Positions 27,559-36,411 of a stretch of DNA of 64,000 nt are shown here, piece after piece; position 1 is the stretch's first letter, and each line of letters begins with the position of its first letter. Below the pieces are notes generated by a model. It did no database searches. It was not told the origin of the DNA and saw nothing but the letters and a program-made list of their open reading frames with translations. The stretch is from JAGPUQ01 sp036677085 (GTDB lineage: Bacteria > Pseudomonadota > Gammaproteobacteria > Pseudomonadales > Porticoccaceae), in assembly GCA_036677085.1 (NCBI GenBank), contig JAKFFI010000036.1, forward strand, positions 62,001-126,000, read 5' to 3'. Both the position numbers and the translations under genes were made by a program.

Positions 27559-28290
27559 CTGCTGAAGCGTATACAAAACCAACCGGCCTATGTACTGCAC
27601 CGGAGCCCTTACCGGGAATCCAGTCTGCTGGTCGATCTCTTCGCACGGGAACACGGTCGACTGCGGGTGGTCGCGCGCGGCGTCCGCGGCGGCAAACCCC
27701 AGGCGTTGCAGCCATTCGTCGCACTGGAAGTGGCCTGGAGCGGCAGCGGCACCTTGAAGACGCTGACCCAGGTCGAAGTCGCTGCGCCAACCTCGCCACT
27801 CTTGACCGGACGCGCACTTTACCTGGGGCTGTATGTAAACGAGCTCCTGGTGCGTCTGCTGCACGAATACGATCCTCACCCCGCGCTCCATGCCCGTTAT
27901 CGGCAACTGCTGCAAGACCTGGCCGGCGCGGGCGACGCCGAGCCTCTGCTGCGCCGGTTTGAGCTGGCACTGCTCGCGGATCTCGGCTACGGCCTGACGC
28001 TGGATCGTGACGGCCACGCGGGACTCCGGATCGAACCGGACGTCGATTATGTGTATGTCGCGGACACCGGGCTGGTGCGCAGGGACGCAGTGAACGGTGA
28101 CGCTGCGCGCCAGCGGCTGAGCGGCCGCCATCTGCTGGCCATGGCGGCGGAAGACTATAGCGAAGCCGGTGTCCGCCAGTGCGCCAAGGAGCTGCTGCGC
28201 ACGGCCCTCGCGGACCATCTCGGCGGTCGTCCGCTGCGCAGTCGCGAACTGTTCCGCAAACCGGTGACCACTGGCGTCGGAACCCCATGA
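27559..28290 (+). CDS. recO: DNA repair protein RecO, probably CTG-initiated
   Basis: RecO loads RecA on SSB-coated DNA with RecR. The typical N-terminal OB-fold start (QPAYVLHRSPYRESSLLVDLF, then AREHGRLRVVARGVRGG) is encoded from about 27571. In this frame, the era stop codon at 27538-27540 is followed by no ATG, GTG or TTG until 27667, which would remove the conserved 36 residues. CTG codons at 27559 and 27562 lie about eight bases after GGGAG and are the likely starts, giving 243 residues. The C-terminus LRSRELFRKP is typical. The ATGA overlap at the end couples it to acpS. Confidence 0.9.
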   Translation: MLKRIQNQPAYVLHRSPYRESSLLVDLFAREHGRLRVVARGVRGGKPQALQPFVALEVAWSGSGTLKTLTQVEVAAPTSPLLTGRALYLGLYVNELLVRLLHEYDPHPALHARYRQLLQDLAGAGDAEPLLRRFELALLADLGYGLTLDRDGHAGLRIEPDVDYVYVADTGLVRRDAVNGDAARQRLSGRHLLAMAAEDYSEAGVRQCAKELLRTALADHLGGRPLRSRELFRKPVTTGVGTP

Positions 28291-28661
28291 TTCGCGGCAT
28301 CGGTACCGACATCGTGGCGATAGCGCGCATCGAAGGCGTGCTCGCCCGGCACGGCGCGCGCTTTGCGGCGCGTATCCTGCGCCCGGAAGAGTTGGCGGCC
28401 TTTGGCGCAGCGGCCCGTCCCGCCGCCTGGCTCGCCAAACGTTTTGCGGCGAAAGAGGCGCTCGGCAAGGCGCTCGGTACCGGCATCGGGGTCGTGTCCT
28501 GGCAGGATTTCAGCGTGCTCGGCGCGTCCGGCGGGGTGCCGGTCGTGCATTGCCACGGGCGTGCGCAACAGCTGCTGGCGCAGCGGGGCATCACCGAGGT
28601 CTGGATCAGCCTCTCGGACGAGCGCGACTATGCACTGGCGTTCGCGGTACTCAGCGGCTAG
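28287..28661 (+). CDS. acpS: Holo-[acyl-carrier-protein] synthase
   Basis: The 124-residue enzyme shows Asp8 in GIGTDIVAI and Glu57 in KRFAAKEALGKALGTG, the Mg2+-binding residues of AcpS. It transfers phosphopantetheine from CoA to acyl carrier protein. It overlaps recO by four bases. In most gammaproteobacteria pdxJ lies between recO and acpS; here it is missing. Confidence 0.97.
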   Translation: MIRGIGTDIVAIARIEGVLARHGARFAARILRPEELAAFGAAARPAAWLAKRFAAKEALGKALGTGIGVVSWQDFSVLGASGGVPVVHCHGRAQQLLAQRGITEVWISLSDERDYALAFAVLSG

Positions 28662-28757
28662 CGCTTGCGCGCCCCGGACCGTCCGCGCGATGGGTTATGG
28701 GTTGCTCCGGACCGGGGAGTAAAATGCCGGTATCTGCGACGGCGAGATGGCAACGCT

Positions 28758-29651
28758 ATGGAGTTCCCCACCATTGAATCCTGTGTCGGCAATACGCCCC
28801 TGGTGCGCTTGCAGCGCCTGAGTGCAGGCCGCAACAACACCATTCTTGTCAAACTGGAAGGCAACAATCCGGCGGGTTCGGTCAAGGATCGGCCGGCGCT
28901 GAGCATGATCCGGTACGCCGAAGCCCGGGGCGAGATCAAACCCGGCGATACGCTGATCGAAGCGACCAGCGGCAACACCGGGATCGCGCTCGCCATGGTG
29001 GCCGCGATCAAGGGCTATCGCATGATTCTCATCATGCCGGATCACATGACCGAGGAGCGCAAGGCGGCGATGGCGGCCTATGGCGCGGAACTGGTGATGG
29101 TGAGTCGCGACGCCGGCATGGAAGGGGCGCGGGATCTGGCGCTCGCGATGCGCGCCGAGGGCCGCGGCATCGTGCTGGACCAGTTCAACAATCCCGACAA
29201 CCCGCGCGCCCACCGCGAGACCACGGGACCGGAAATCTGGCGACAGACCGGCGGCACCCTGACGCACTTCGTCAGCGCGATGGGCACCACGGGCACCATC
29301 ATGGGCGTGTCCGAATACCTCAAGAGTGTGAATCCCGCGATTGAAGTTGTCGGGCTGCAGCCCGCCGATGGCTCGAATATCGCCGGCATCCGGCGCTGGC
29401 CAGAGGCCTATCTACCCGGCATCTACAATGCGGCACTGGTGGATCGGGTGCTCGACATCGAGCAGTCCGAGGCCGAAAACACCACGCGCGAACTGGCGCG
29501 GCGGGAAGGGATTTTCTGCGGTGTTTCCTCGGGCGGCGCCGTGGCGGGAGCCTTGCGGGTGGCGAGCGAACTGAGCGATGCGGTGATCGTCGCCATCATC
29601 ACGGATCGCGGTGACCGCTACCTGTCCTCGGGCCTGTTTCAGGCACCCTGA
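28758..29651 (+). CDS. cysM: Cysteine synthase B
   Basis: The 297-residue PLP enzyme has Lys43 (NPAGSVKDRPA), the phosphate-binding SGNTG at 71-75, MGTTGTIMG and the CGVSSGGAV cofactor loop. RRWPEAYLPGI is typical of the CysM branch, which accepts thiosulfate as well as sulfide. TAAAAT at 28720-28725 might be its -10. relA follows on the same strand after 27 bases. Confidence 0.95.
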   Translation: MEFPTIESCVGNTPLVRLQRLSAGRNNTILVKLEGNNPAGSVKDRPALSMIRYAEARGEIKPGDTLIEATSGNTGIALAMVAAIKGYRMILIMPDHMTEERKAAMAAYGAELVMVSRDAGMEGARDLALAMRAEGRGIVLDQFNNPDNPRAHRETTGPEIWRQTGGTLTHFVSAMGTTGTIMGVSEYLKSVNPAIEVVGLQPADGSNIAGIRRWPEAYLPGIYNAALVDRVLDIEQSEAENTTRELARREGIFCGVSSGGAVAGALRVASELSDAVIVAIITDRGDRYLSSGLFQAP

Positions 29652-29678
29652 TTTTCCGCGCCGCGACGGACCCCAGCC

Positions 29679-31877
29679 ATGGTGCATGTGCGCGATATTC
29701 CACCGCTGCCGACCGATGTCGAAGTCGATCTGGCGGACTGGCTGCAACGTCTTGCCGCGCGCCACGCCTGGGATGCTCGCAAGATCGCCGCGGTCACTGC
29801 GGCGGCGGAACTCGTCGCCACCAACGCCCCGGCGGCACTGACGCCGGGGTTTGCGATCACCGAAATTCTCGCTGACCTCTACATGGATGCCGAAGGGCTG
29901 GCCGCCGGCATGTGCTATCGCGCGGTGCGCCGCGCCGCCCTGGCGCCCCCGGTCGTCAGCGCCAAACTCGGCGAAGGCGTCGCGAAGCTGATTGAAGGCG
30001 TGCTGCGCATGGCCATCATCGGCGAGCTGCGCAGCAGTTCCGATCAGCCGGTGCTGGGCGTGAACCCGGCGCAGCAGGCGACCAAGTTGCGCGCCATGCT
30101 GGTCTCCATGATCGCGGACATGCGCGTGCCGCTGATCAAGATCGCCGAGCGCACCTGGGCGCTCCATGCCGCGCGGGATGCCGCCGTGGAGCGCCAGCAG
30201 CGCATCGCGCGCGAAGTCTTCGATGTCTACGCGCCGCTGGCGCACCGCCTCGGGATCGGCCATCTCAAGTGGGAGCTCGAGGATCTCGCCTTTCGCTACC
30301 TCGAACCGGCGGAATACCGCCATATCGCGGCGTTGCTGGAAGAAAAACGCAGCGATCGTCAGCACTATATCGATGAGGTGATCGACACCCTGCAAACCAC
30401 GCTGCGGCAACTGGGCAGGGAAGCGCAGGTCAGCGGTCGCCCCAAAAGTATTTACAGCATCTGGAAGAAGATGCACAACAAGGGCCTGGGTTTTTCCCAG
30501 ATTTACGACATTCGGGCGGTGCGTGTGCTGGTGCCCACGGTGACCGACTGCTACGGCGTGCTGGGTATCGTGCACAGCCTGTGGCGCAACATTCCCGATG
30601 AGTTCGACGATTACATTGCGTCTCCGAAAAACAACGGTTATCGATCCCTGCATACCGCCGTGATCGGGCCCGGCCGAAGGGTGGTCGAAATCCAGATTCG
30701 CACCTTCGCGATGCACGAGGAGGCGGAGCTGGGGTTTTGTTCCCACTGGCGCTACAAGGACGGCACCAACACCGCCGGCGCGGATTACGAGGAGCGCATC
30801 GCGTGGTTGCGCCAGGTGCTCGAATGGCAGGAGGAACTGGGCGGCGAAGCGATCGAGGATTATCTGCGGGTCGATCAGGCGCCGGAACGGATTTATGTGT
30901 TTACGCCGGAAGGCCATGTGGTTGATCTGCCGCAGCAGGCGACACCGCTGGATTTTGCGTATCGCATCCACACCGACATCGGGCATCGCTGCCGCGGCGC
31001 GCGGGTTAACGGCGCCATTTATCCCCTCAACCGGCCGTTGGAAACCGGGGTCCAGGTCGAGATCATCACCGGGCGGCATCAGGCGCCGAGCCGCGACTGG
31101 CTGGTGCGCGCCCAAGGCTATCTCACCACGGCACGGGCGCGCGCCAAGGTGCGGCAGTGGTTTCGCGAGCGCGACCAGGGCGACAATCTGGCGGCCGGAC
31201 AGAATCTGTTGCAGCGCGAATTGCGTCAGCTCGGCTTTGCCGATACCGACCTCGACGCCCTGGCGCGAACCTTCAACCGGCAGGACGTCAACGCGCTCCA
31301 CGAGGCCATTGGTGCCGGCACCATCCGTCTCGACCAGGTGGTGCGACGGGTGCTCACCGAGCGCCAGCGCGACCGTGATCGTGCCACGCCCCGGCCCGCC
31401 GTCCGGCGTTCCGCCCAGCGTTTTGCGGAATCCGAGTTCTATATCTACGGCGTCGGCGACCTGCTGACCCGCACCGCGCACTGTTGCATGCCGACTCCGG
31501 GCGACGAGATTGCCGGTTACCTGACGCACGGTCGCGGCGTCACCATCCATCGGGCCGACTGCGGCAACCTATTGCACCTCCAGGCGACCCAGCCACGCCG
31601 GGTGTTGCAGGTCAGCTGGGGTGCGATCCCGACCACCGCCTACGAAATCAAGTTGCGCATCAGCGCATATGATCGTGCCGGCCTGCTGCGCGATGTCACC
31701 GCAATACTCGATGATGCCCGTCTGTTCATACTGACACTGCATAGCGGCGACACGCGGGACGGCATCGCCAGCATCGAGGTCAGCTTTGAAGTGTCGGGAA
31801 TGGATTCCTTGCGCGAACTGATCGGTAGGCTCGAACAATTGCCGAATGTCATCGACGTCAGTCGCATCACCGACTGA
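29679..31877 (+). CDS. relA: GTP pyrophosphokinase RelA
   Basis: This 732-residue protein has a degenerate N-terminal pseudo-hydrolase domain: the HD residues of SpoT are absent (ITEILADLYMDAE in that region), so it should be synthetase-only. The synthetase domain includes YSIWKKMHNKGL, YDIRAVRVLV and NGYRSLHTAV. A TGS domain has YVFTPEGHVVDLPQ. A Cys-containing zinc-finger-like segment (AHCCMPTPGDEIAGYL) and a C-terminal ACT domain (YDRAGLLRDVTAIL) follow. It makes (p)ppGpp on ribosomes stalled by uncharged tRNA. mazG follows, as usual. Confidence 0.97.
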   Translation: MVHVRDIPPLPTDVEVDLADWLQRLAARHAWDARKIAAVTAAAELVATNAPAALTPGFAITEILADLYMDAEGLAAGMCYRAVRRAALAPPVVSAKLGEGVAKLIEGVLRMAIIGELRSSSDQPVLGVNPAQQATKLRAMLVSMIADMRVPLIKIAERTWALHAARDAAVERQQRIAREVFDVYAPLAHRLGIGHLKWELEDLAFRYLEPAEYRHIAALLEEKRSDRQHYIDEVIDTLQTTLRQLGREAQVSGRPKSIYSIWKKMHNKGLGFSQIYDIRAVRVLVPTVTDCYGVLGIVHSLWRNIPDEFDDYIASPKNNGYRSLHTAVIGPGRRVVEIQIRTFAMHEEAELGFCSHWRYKDGTNTAGADYEERIAWLRQVLEWQEELGGEAIEDYLRVDQAPERIYVFTPEGHVVDLPQQATPLDFAYRIHTDIGHRCRGARVNGAIYPLNRPLETGVQVEIITGRHQAPSRDWLVRAQGYLTTARARAKVRQWFRERDQGDNLAAGQNLLQRELRQLGFADTDLDALARTFNRQDVNALHEAIGAGTIRLDQVVRRVLTERQRDRDRATPRPAVRRSAQRFAESEFYIYGVGDLLTRTAHCCMPTPGDEIAGYLTHGRGVTIHRADCGNLLHLQATQPRRVLQVSWGAIPTTAYEIKLRISAYDRAGLLRDVTAILDDARLFILTLHSGDTRDGIASIEVSFEVSGMDSLRELIGRLEQLPNVIDVSRITD

Positions 31878-31896
31878 CCGCGCCCGGAGAACCACG

Positions 31897-32742
31897 ATGC
31901 CCAATGCGTATACCGTCGCGGACTTGCTGCAGCTCATGACCAGACTGCGCGACCCCGATACCGGTTGTCCCTGGGATCGCGCCCAGGATTTTCGCTCCAT
32001 TGCGCCGCACACGCTGGAGGAAGTCTGCGAAGTGATCGACGCCATCGAGCGCGACGACTATCCGCACCTGCGCGAGGAACTGGGCGATCTGCTGTTTCAG
32101 GTGGTGTTTTACGCGCAGCTCGGCGGCGAACGGGGATTATTCGATTTTGCCGCGATAGTCGATGGCCTGGTGGCAAAACTGGTGGCGCGTCATCCCCATG
32201 TGTTTCCCGCCGGCACCCTGGCGAGCCGACGTGGCGCGGGTGGGCAGGCGCCGGAGATGAGCGGGGTCAAGCAGCTCTGGGAAGGTATCAAGGAGCGTGA
32301 ACGCGCCGCGCGCGGCAGTAGCGGGCCGCTGGGCGAAATACCGGCGACGTTATCGGCACTGATGCGTTCCGCGAAAGTGCAAAAGCGCGCCGCGCATCTG
32401 GGCTTCGATTGGCCGGATGCGGCCCCGGTGCCCGCGAAGATCCGCGAGGAACTCGCCGAAGTGGAAGCCGCGGTGGCAACCGGCGTCAGGGCGGATATCA
32501 CCGAGGAAATCGGCGATCTGCTGTTCGCCTGTGTCAATCTCGCCCGTCACCTCGGTATCGACAGCGAGGCCGCGTTGCGCGGTGCCAATCGCAAGTTCGA
32601 ACGCCGTTTCGAGCAGATGGTGGCGCGCATGGATGGCGACGCCGATGCATTTCGCGCCCTTGGCGCAGACGCGAAAGAGGCGCTGTGGCAAGCAGTGAAG
32701 CAAGCCGAACGCGACCCGCCGGAAAGCGCGGCGAAAAATTGA
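31897..32742 (+). CDS. mazG: Nucleoside triphosphate pyrophosphohydrolase MazG
   Basis: The 281-residue protein contains two MazG all-alpha NTP-PPase repeats: EEVCE (41-45) with LREELGDLLFQ, and EELAEVEAAV with EEIGDLLFACVNLARHLG. It hydrolyses NTPs to NMPs and can counter (p)ppGpp accumulation, in line with its position 19 bases after relA. CPWDRAQDFRSIAPHTLEE is the classic N-terminus. Confidence 0.97.
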   Translation: MPNAYTVADLLQLMTRLRDPDTGCPWDRAQDFRSIAPHTLEEVCEVIDAIERDDYPHLREELGDLLFQVVFYAQLGGERGLFDFAAIVDGLVAKLVARHPHVFPAGTLASRRGAGGQAPEMSGVKQLWEGIKERERAARGSSGPLGEIPATLSALMRSAKVQKRAAHLGFDWPDAAPVPAKIREELAEVEAAVATGVRADITEEIGDLLFACVNLARHLGIDSEAALRGANRKFERRFEQMVARMDGDADAFRALGADAKEALWQAVKQAERDPPESAAKN

Positions 32743-32857
32743 AAGTGCGCGCGGCAAGGGCATGGCCCCGATGTTGAGGCAGTTCGGGAATCTGTGTAAG
32801 GTGCCCGCTTTCTCGCGTTGCGCAACCGTGCGTGGCGCCGGAGCCGAGGAGATAGCT

Positions 32858-33514
32858 ATGCGAATTATCCTGTTGGGACCGCCGGGCGCAGGGAAAGGAA
32901 CCCAGGCAGAATTCATCTCCCGCAGCTACGGCGTGCCACAGATTTCCACCGGCGACATGCTGCGCGCGGCGGTAAAGGCGGGCAGTCCCCTGGGTCTGAA
33001 AGCGAAGGACATCATGGCCGCGGGGGGCTTGGTCCCGGATACCCTCATCATCGATCTGGTGAAAGAACGCATTGCCGCACCGGATTGTCGGGAAGGCTTT
33101 TTGTTCGATGGCTTTCCGCGCACCATTCCCCAGGCGCAGGCGGTGGCGGATGCCGGCATCCAGATCGACCGTGTGGTCGAGATTCATGTCGACGATGCTG
33201 CCATTGTCGCGCGCCTGAGCGGTCGGCGCGTTCACGAGGCGTCCGGTCGCGTCTACCATCTGAAACACAATCCGCCACAACGCGAGGGCCTCGACGACGT
33301 CACCGGCGAGCCGCTGGTGCAGCGCGCCGATGACCGTGAAGACACCGTGCGCAAGCGCCTGCGGGTCTATCACGAGCAGACCGAACCGCTGGTCGCCTTC
33401 TATCAGGATTACATCGCCAAGCATCCGGGAAGCACCCGCTACCGCCGTGTCGATGGCGTGGGGTCGCTGGCTGAGGTACAGGCGCGGTTGGTCGAGGCGC
33501 TGCAGGGCGATTGA
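32858..33514 (+). CDS. adk: Adenylate kinase
   Basis: The 218-residue long-form kinase has P-loop GPPGAGKGT 7-15, QISTGDMLRA, DGFPRTIPQA and a LID domain without the four zinc-binding Cys (so not the zinc type), then RADDREDTVRKRL. It interconverts ATP+AMP and 2 ADP. GAGGAG precedes the ATG. hemH follows 22 bases later, likely on the same transcript. Confidence 0.98.
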   Translation: MRIILLGPPGAGKGTQAEFISRSYGVPQISTGDMLRAAVKAGSPLGLKAKDIMAAGGLVPDTLIIDLVKERIAAPDCREGFLFDGFPRTIPQAQAVADAGIQIDRVVEIHVDDAAIVARLSGRRVHEASGRVYHLKHNPPQREGLDDVTGEPLVQRADDREDTVRKRLRVYHEQTEPLVAFYQDYIAKHPGSTRYRRVDGVGSLAEVQARLVEALQGD

Positions 33515-33536
33515 CGTTTAGCGGACGGTCCCGACC

Positions 33537-34535
33537 ATGCCAGCCGATGTCTACGGGGTTCTGCTCGTCAATCTGGGCTCGCCACAGACACCGACGCGGC
33601 GTGGCGTAGCGCGGTTTCTGCGCGAATTCCTGCTCGATTCCCGCGTGGTGGAACTGCCGCGCCCGCTCTGGTGGTGCATCCTCAACGGTCTCGTCATCCC
33701 GCTGCGTGCGGCGCGCGTGGCGCGTACCTATCAATCCATCTGGATGCCGGAAGGCTCACCATTGCGGGTCTACACCGAAAAGCTGGCGGCGGCCGTCGCC
33801 CAATGTTTTCCTCTACGAGCCGATGCGCCGCGGGTCCTGGTGACTTCGGCGATGACCTATGGCGGTCCATCCATCGCCGCGCAAGTTGCTTCTCTGCGTG
33901 CCGCGGGTGCGCGCCGGATTTTGCTCATCCCGCTGTTTCCGCAGTACTCCGCAACCTCCACCGGCGCGGTCTACGATGTGGTTGCACGCCTGATTCAAAA
34001 CGCACGCGACATTCCCGATATTCAGGTGGTGAAGAGCTACGCGACTTTCCCGCCTTATATTGCGGCGCTCGCGGCGAGCGTGCGTGAGCACTGGGAACGT
34101 CAGGGTCGTGCGCAGCGGCTGTTGATGTCCTTTCATGGCATTCCCCAGATTTGTGCCGAGCGCGGCGATCCCTATCCGGTCGAGTGCCGCGCGACCGCGC
34201 TGGCACTGGCTGAGGCGCTGGGATTGACCGACGGGGAGTGGGTCATGGCGTATCAATCGCGATTCGGCCGGCAGCAGTGGTTGCAGCCTTATACGGCGGA
34301 TACTTTGCGAATGCTGGCCGGATCGGGAATAACGTCGGTGGATGTTATCTGTCCTGCTTTTGCGACCGATTGTCTCGAAACCCTGGCGGAGATCACAGAG
34401 GAAAGTGGCGAACTGTTTCGCGCGGCGGGCGGCGAACGACTCGCGCTGATCCCTTGCCTGAACGACTCCGAGATGCACGCCGCCGCCCTCAAAATGTTGA
34501 TTGAACGAAAACTCTGCTTGAATATGGCAGAATGA
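33537..34535 (+). CDS. hemH: Ferrochelatase
   Basis: The 332-residue protein has VLLVNLGSPQTPT at the start, a central MSFHGIP with metal-site His200 and catalytic-region Glu281 in FATDCLETL. It inserts Fe2+ into protoporphyrin IX, the last heme step. It follows adk, as in E. coli, without the acetylesterase gene in between. Confidence 0.97.
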   Translation: MPADVYGVLLVNLGSPQTPTRRGVARFLREFLLDSRVVELPRPLWWCILNGLVIPLRAARVARTYQSIWMPEGSPLRVYTEKLAAAVAQCFPLRADAPRVLVTSAMTYGGPSIAAQVASLRAAGARRILLIPLFPQYSATSTGAVYDVVARLIQNARDIPDIQVVKSYATFPPYIAALAASVREHWERQGRAQRLLMSFHGIPQICAERGDPYPVECRATALALAEALGLTDGEWVMAYQSRFGRQQWLQPYTADTLRMLAGSGITSVDVICPAFATDCLETLAEITEESGELFRAAGGERLALIPCLNDSEMHAAALKMLIERKLCLNMAE

Positions 34536-34574
34536 TCGAATGGGAAGTTGTGGCGGTTTTCCCTTGCTGGTTTG

Positions 34575-34603
34575 TGGACAGTAAAAATTCGCTTGGCTAG
34601 AAT
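34575..34603 (+). promoter_or_regulatory. Sigma-70 promoter of the histone H1-like gene
   Basis: TGGACA (34575-34580) and TAGAAT (34598-34603) each match five of six consensus bases and are separated by 17 bp. Transcription would start near 34610, about 55 bases before the start codon. Confidence 0.7.
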
Positions 34604-34666
34604 CGTTGGCGAATGCCTGTCGACAACAAAAACAACGTTTCTTCATTATTTGTCAGGAGATGCCGA

Positions 34667-35473
34667 ATGGTTTCGACTCGAGTGGATGCCACGTCAAAAT
34701 TGAAGCAGGCTGATGCAGCCGTAGCGGCAGCCAGAAAAGTGATTGCCCAGCATGGGGCAAAACTTTCCGCCGCGCGTGCCCAAGTGAAAGCCCTGCGTGC
34801 CAAAACGGGCAAGGGAAGCACCAAGGCCGCCAAGGCAGCTCTACTGAAAGCGCGGGATAAAATCCGGGCCGAACAGAAGGCGCTGGCGCAGGTCAGGGAA
34901 AAAGCCCGGGTTGCGCTGGTTGCGCAGCGTCTGGCCAAGGTCGAAATGCGCAAGACACTGGTCGAGCAGCGCGCCCGCGCCCGTGTCGACAGCGTGAGCA
35001 AGACCATCGAAAGACGTCGTGGTGGCGATCTCGCCAGGGCCCTGAAAAAATACGAAGAGCGTTGGCTCAAGCGGCGTCGTGCAGCGGATGCCCGCAAGCT
35101 CAAGGCCTCCGAAACCAAGGCGGCACGACGCATCAAGAGCGCAGTGAAGCTGGCTGTGTCCGCTATGAAATCTGCGCAAAAAGCGACGTCTGCCAAGAAG
35201 GGCGCGCCGGTACTGGCCAAGCGTGCAGCAAAGGCGAAGCCTGCTGCAAAGCCCAAAGTGGCAGTCAAAAGCAAGACCGCTGCCAACAGCAAGATGGCAG
35301 CCAAGGCAAAGCCCGCTGCCAAAGTAATGAAGGCCGCCAAAGCCAAGGTAGCGCCGAAGGCCAAAGCAGTGCCGAAAACTAAAGTCGCCCCCAAAGCCAA
35401 GGCGGCACCCAAAACTCGACGGGCGAAAAAGACGGCAGGCGCTCCGCAGATCGCCGCCGTGAAGCCGGCCTGA
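34667..35473 (+). CDS. Histone H1-like / AlgP-like lysine-alanine-rich DNA-binding protein
   Basis: The 268-residue protein is very basic and low-complexity. Residues 1-175 are predicted long helices rich in Ala, Lys, Arg (coiled-coil-like, e.g. VREKARVALVAQRLAK). Residues about 180-260 are Lys-Ala-Pro repeats of the type KAKPAAK and KVAPKAK, as in eukaryotic H1 tails and Pseudomonas AlgP. It should bind DNA non-specifically through the tail. The ATG at 34667 follows AGGAG by seven bases; the ATG at 34613 lacks such a site. A sigma-70 promoter lies upstream and a hairpin terminator downstream, so it is a single-gene unit. Tail repeats can vary between strains. Confidence 0.85.
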   Translation: MVSTRVDATSKLKQADAAVAAARKVIAQHGAKLSAARAQVKALRAKTGKGSTKAAKAALLKARDKIRAEQKALAQVREKARVALVAQRLAKVEMRKTLVEQRARARVDSVSKTIERRRGGDLARALKKYEERWLKRRRAADARKLKASETKAARRIKSAVKLAVSAMKSAQKATSAKKGAPVLAKRAAKAKPAAKPKVAVKSKTAANSKMAAKAKPAAKVMKAAKAKVAPKAKAVPKTKVAPKAKAAPKTRRAKKTAGAPQIAAVKPA

Positions 35474-35478
35474 TCCGA

Positions 35479-35520
35479 CGACCGGCTTCACCGCCGAAAC
35501 CGTGGCCGGTCGGGGTTTTT
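35479..35520 (+). terminator. Rho-independent terminator of the H1-like gene
   Basis: cgaccggc (35479-35486) pairs with gccggtcg (35505-35512). GGG and five T residues follow. It lies six bases after the stop codon. Confidence 0.75.
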
Positions 35521-35615
35521 CCCAGGCCGGCCCGGGTGCGCAACCGTTCGGCGGCGGGTAATCCCAAGGGTGTCGCCGTGGTTCCCGGGAGGAAGCAACC
35601 CTCCGGTACCCTGTC

Positions 35616-36320
35616 ATGACCATATTGCTCGCCATCGAGACTTCGGCCAATCTGTGTTCGGTCGCACTGATGTACGATCGCGAGATCAGCGAAATCGTGG
35701 TTTCGGAACCGCGCGGACACACCCGGTATGTGCTGCCGGCGATTGATCGCCTGCTGATCGATGCAGGTCTGACACTTGGCCGTCTCGATGCCATTGCGGT
35801 GACGACTGGCCCGGGATCGTTTACGGGGCTGCGGATTGGTATCGGTGTGGTCCAAGGACTGGCCTATGGCGCTGACCTACCGGTAGTACCCTTATCATCG
35901 TTGGCGACCCTGGCTCAGGGTGCGATTCGCAGTCGGGAATTGATGCCCGATGATATCGCGGTGGCAGTGCTCGATGCCCGCATGAATGAAGTGTACTGGG
36001 GCCTTTATCGGGTTGCCGGGGAACTGGTTGTCGCGGTGCGGCCGGATCGGGTCGATGCGCCGCACGCGGTAACAGCGGGCACTGAGCTGCCGAATGGGTC
36101 GCGTTGCATCGGTTTGGGCGACGGCTGGAAATTTGCCTCGCAGTTTCCGTTGAAGCCCGCGCACTATGATATCGAGGCGGTGCCCCAGGCCCGGGACATG
36201 ATTCCCCTGGCGCTCGCCGCGCTGCGTGCCGGCGCGACCGTGGCGCCGGAAGCCCTCGAACCCCAGTATTTGCGCGCTAACCACTGGCAGAAGCGGCAGC
36301 CCCCGGAGCGAACCGGGTGA
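35616..36320 (+). CDS. tsaB: tRNA threonylcarbamoyladenosine biosynthesis protein TsaB
   Basis: The 234-residue ASKHA-fold protein has LLAIETSANLCSVAL at the N-terminus and TTGPGSFTGLRIGIGVVQGLA, the family hallmark. It scaffolds TsaD and TsaE in forming t6A37 on ANN-decoding tRNAs. The C-terminal PQYLRANHWQK is typical of TsaB (YeaZ). rimI, often next, is absent. Confidence 0.95.
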   Translation: MTILLAIETSANLCSVALMYDREISEIVVSEPRGHTRYVLPAIDRLLIDAGLTLGRLDAIAVTTGPGSFTGLRIGIGVVQGLAYGADLPVVPLSSLATLAQGAIRSRELMPDDIAVAVLDARMNEVYWGLYRVAGELVVAVRPDRVDAPHAVTAGTELPNGSRCIGLGDGWKFASQFPLKPAHYDIEAVPQARDMIPLALAALRAGATVAPEALEPQYLRANHWQKRQPPERTG

Positions 36321-36411
36321 GCTGGGTATCCGAGGAGGACAGACCGATGCGACCGGGGTGCCTCGATGGACGACTGTGTTGTAGTGCATCGACCTGTCGC
36401 TGGAGCCGCGC

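Noticed and set aside
29412..31550. 712-codon minus-strand frame opposite relA
   Set aside because: Covers relA, whose motifs are unmistakable; antisense frame has no family features.
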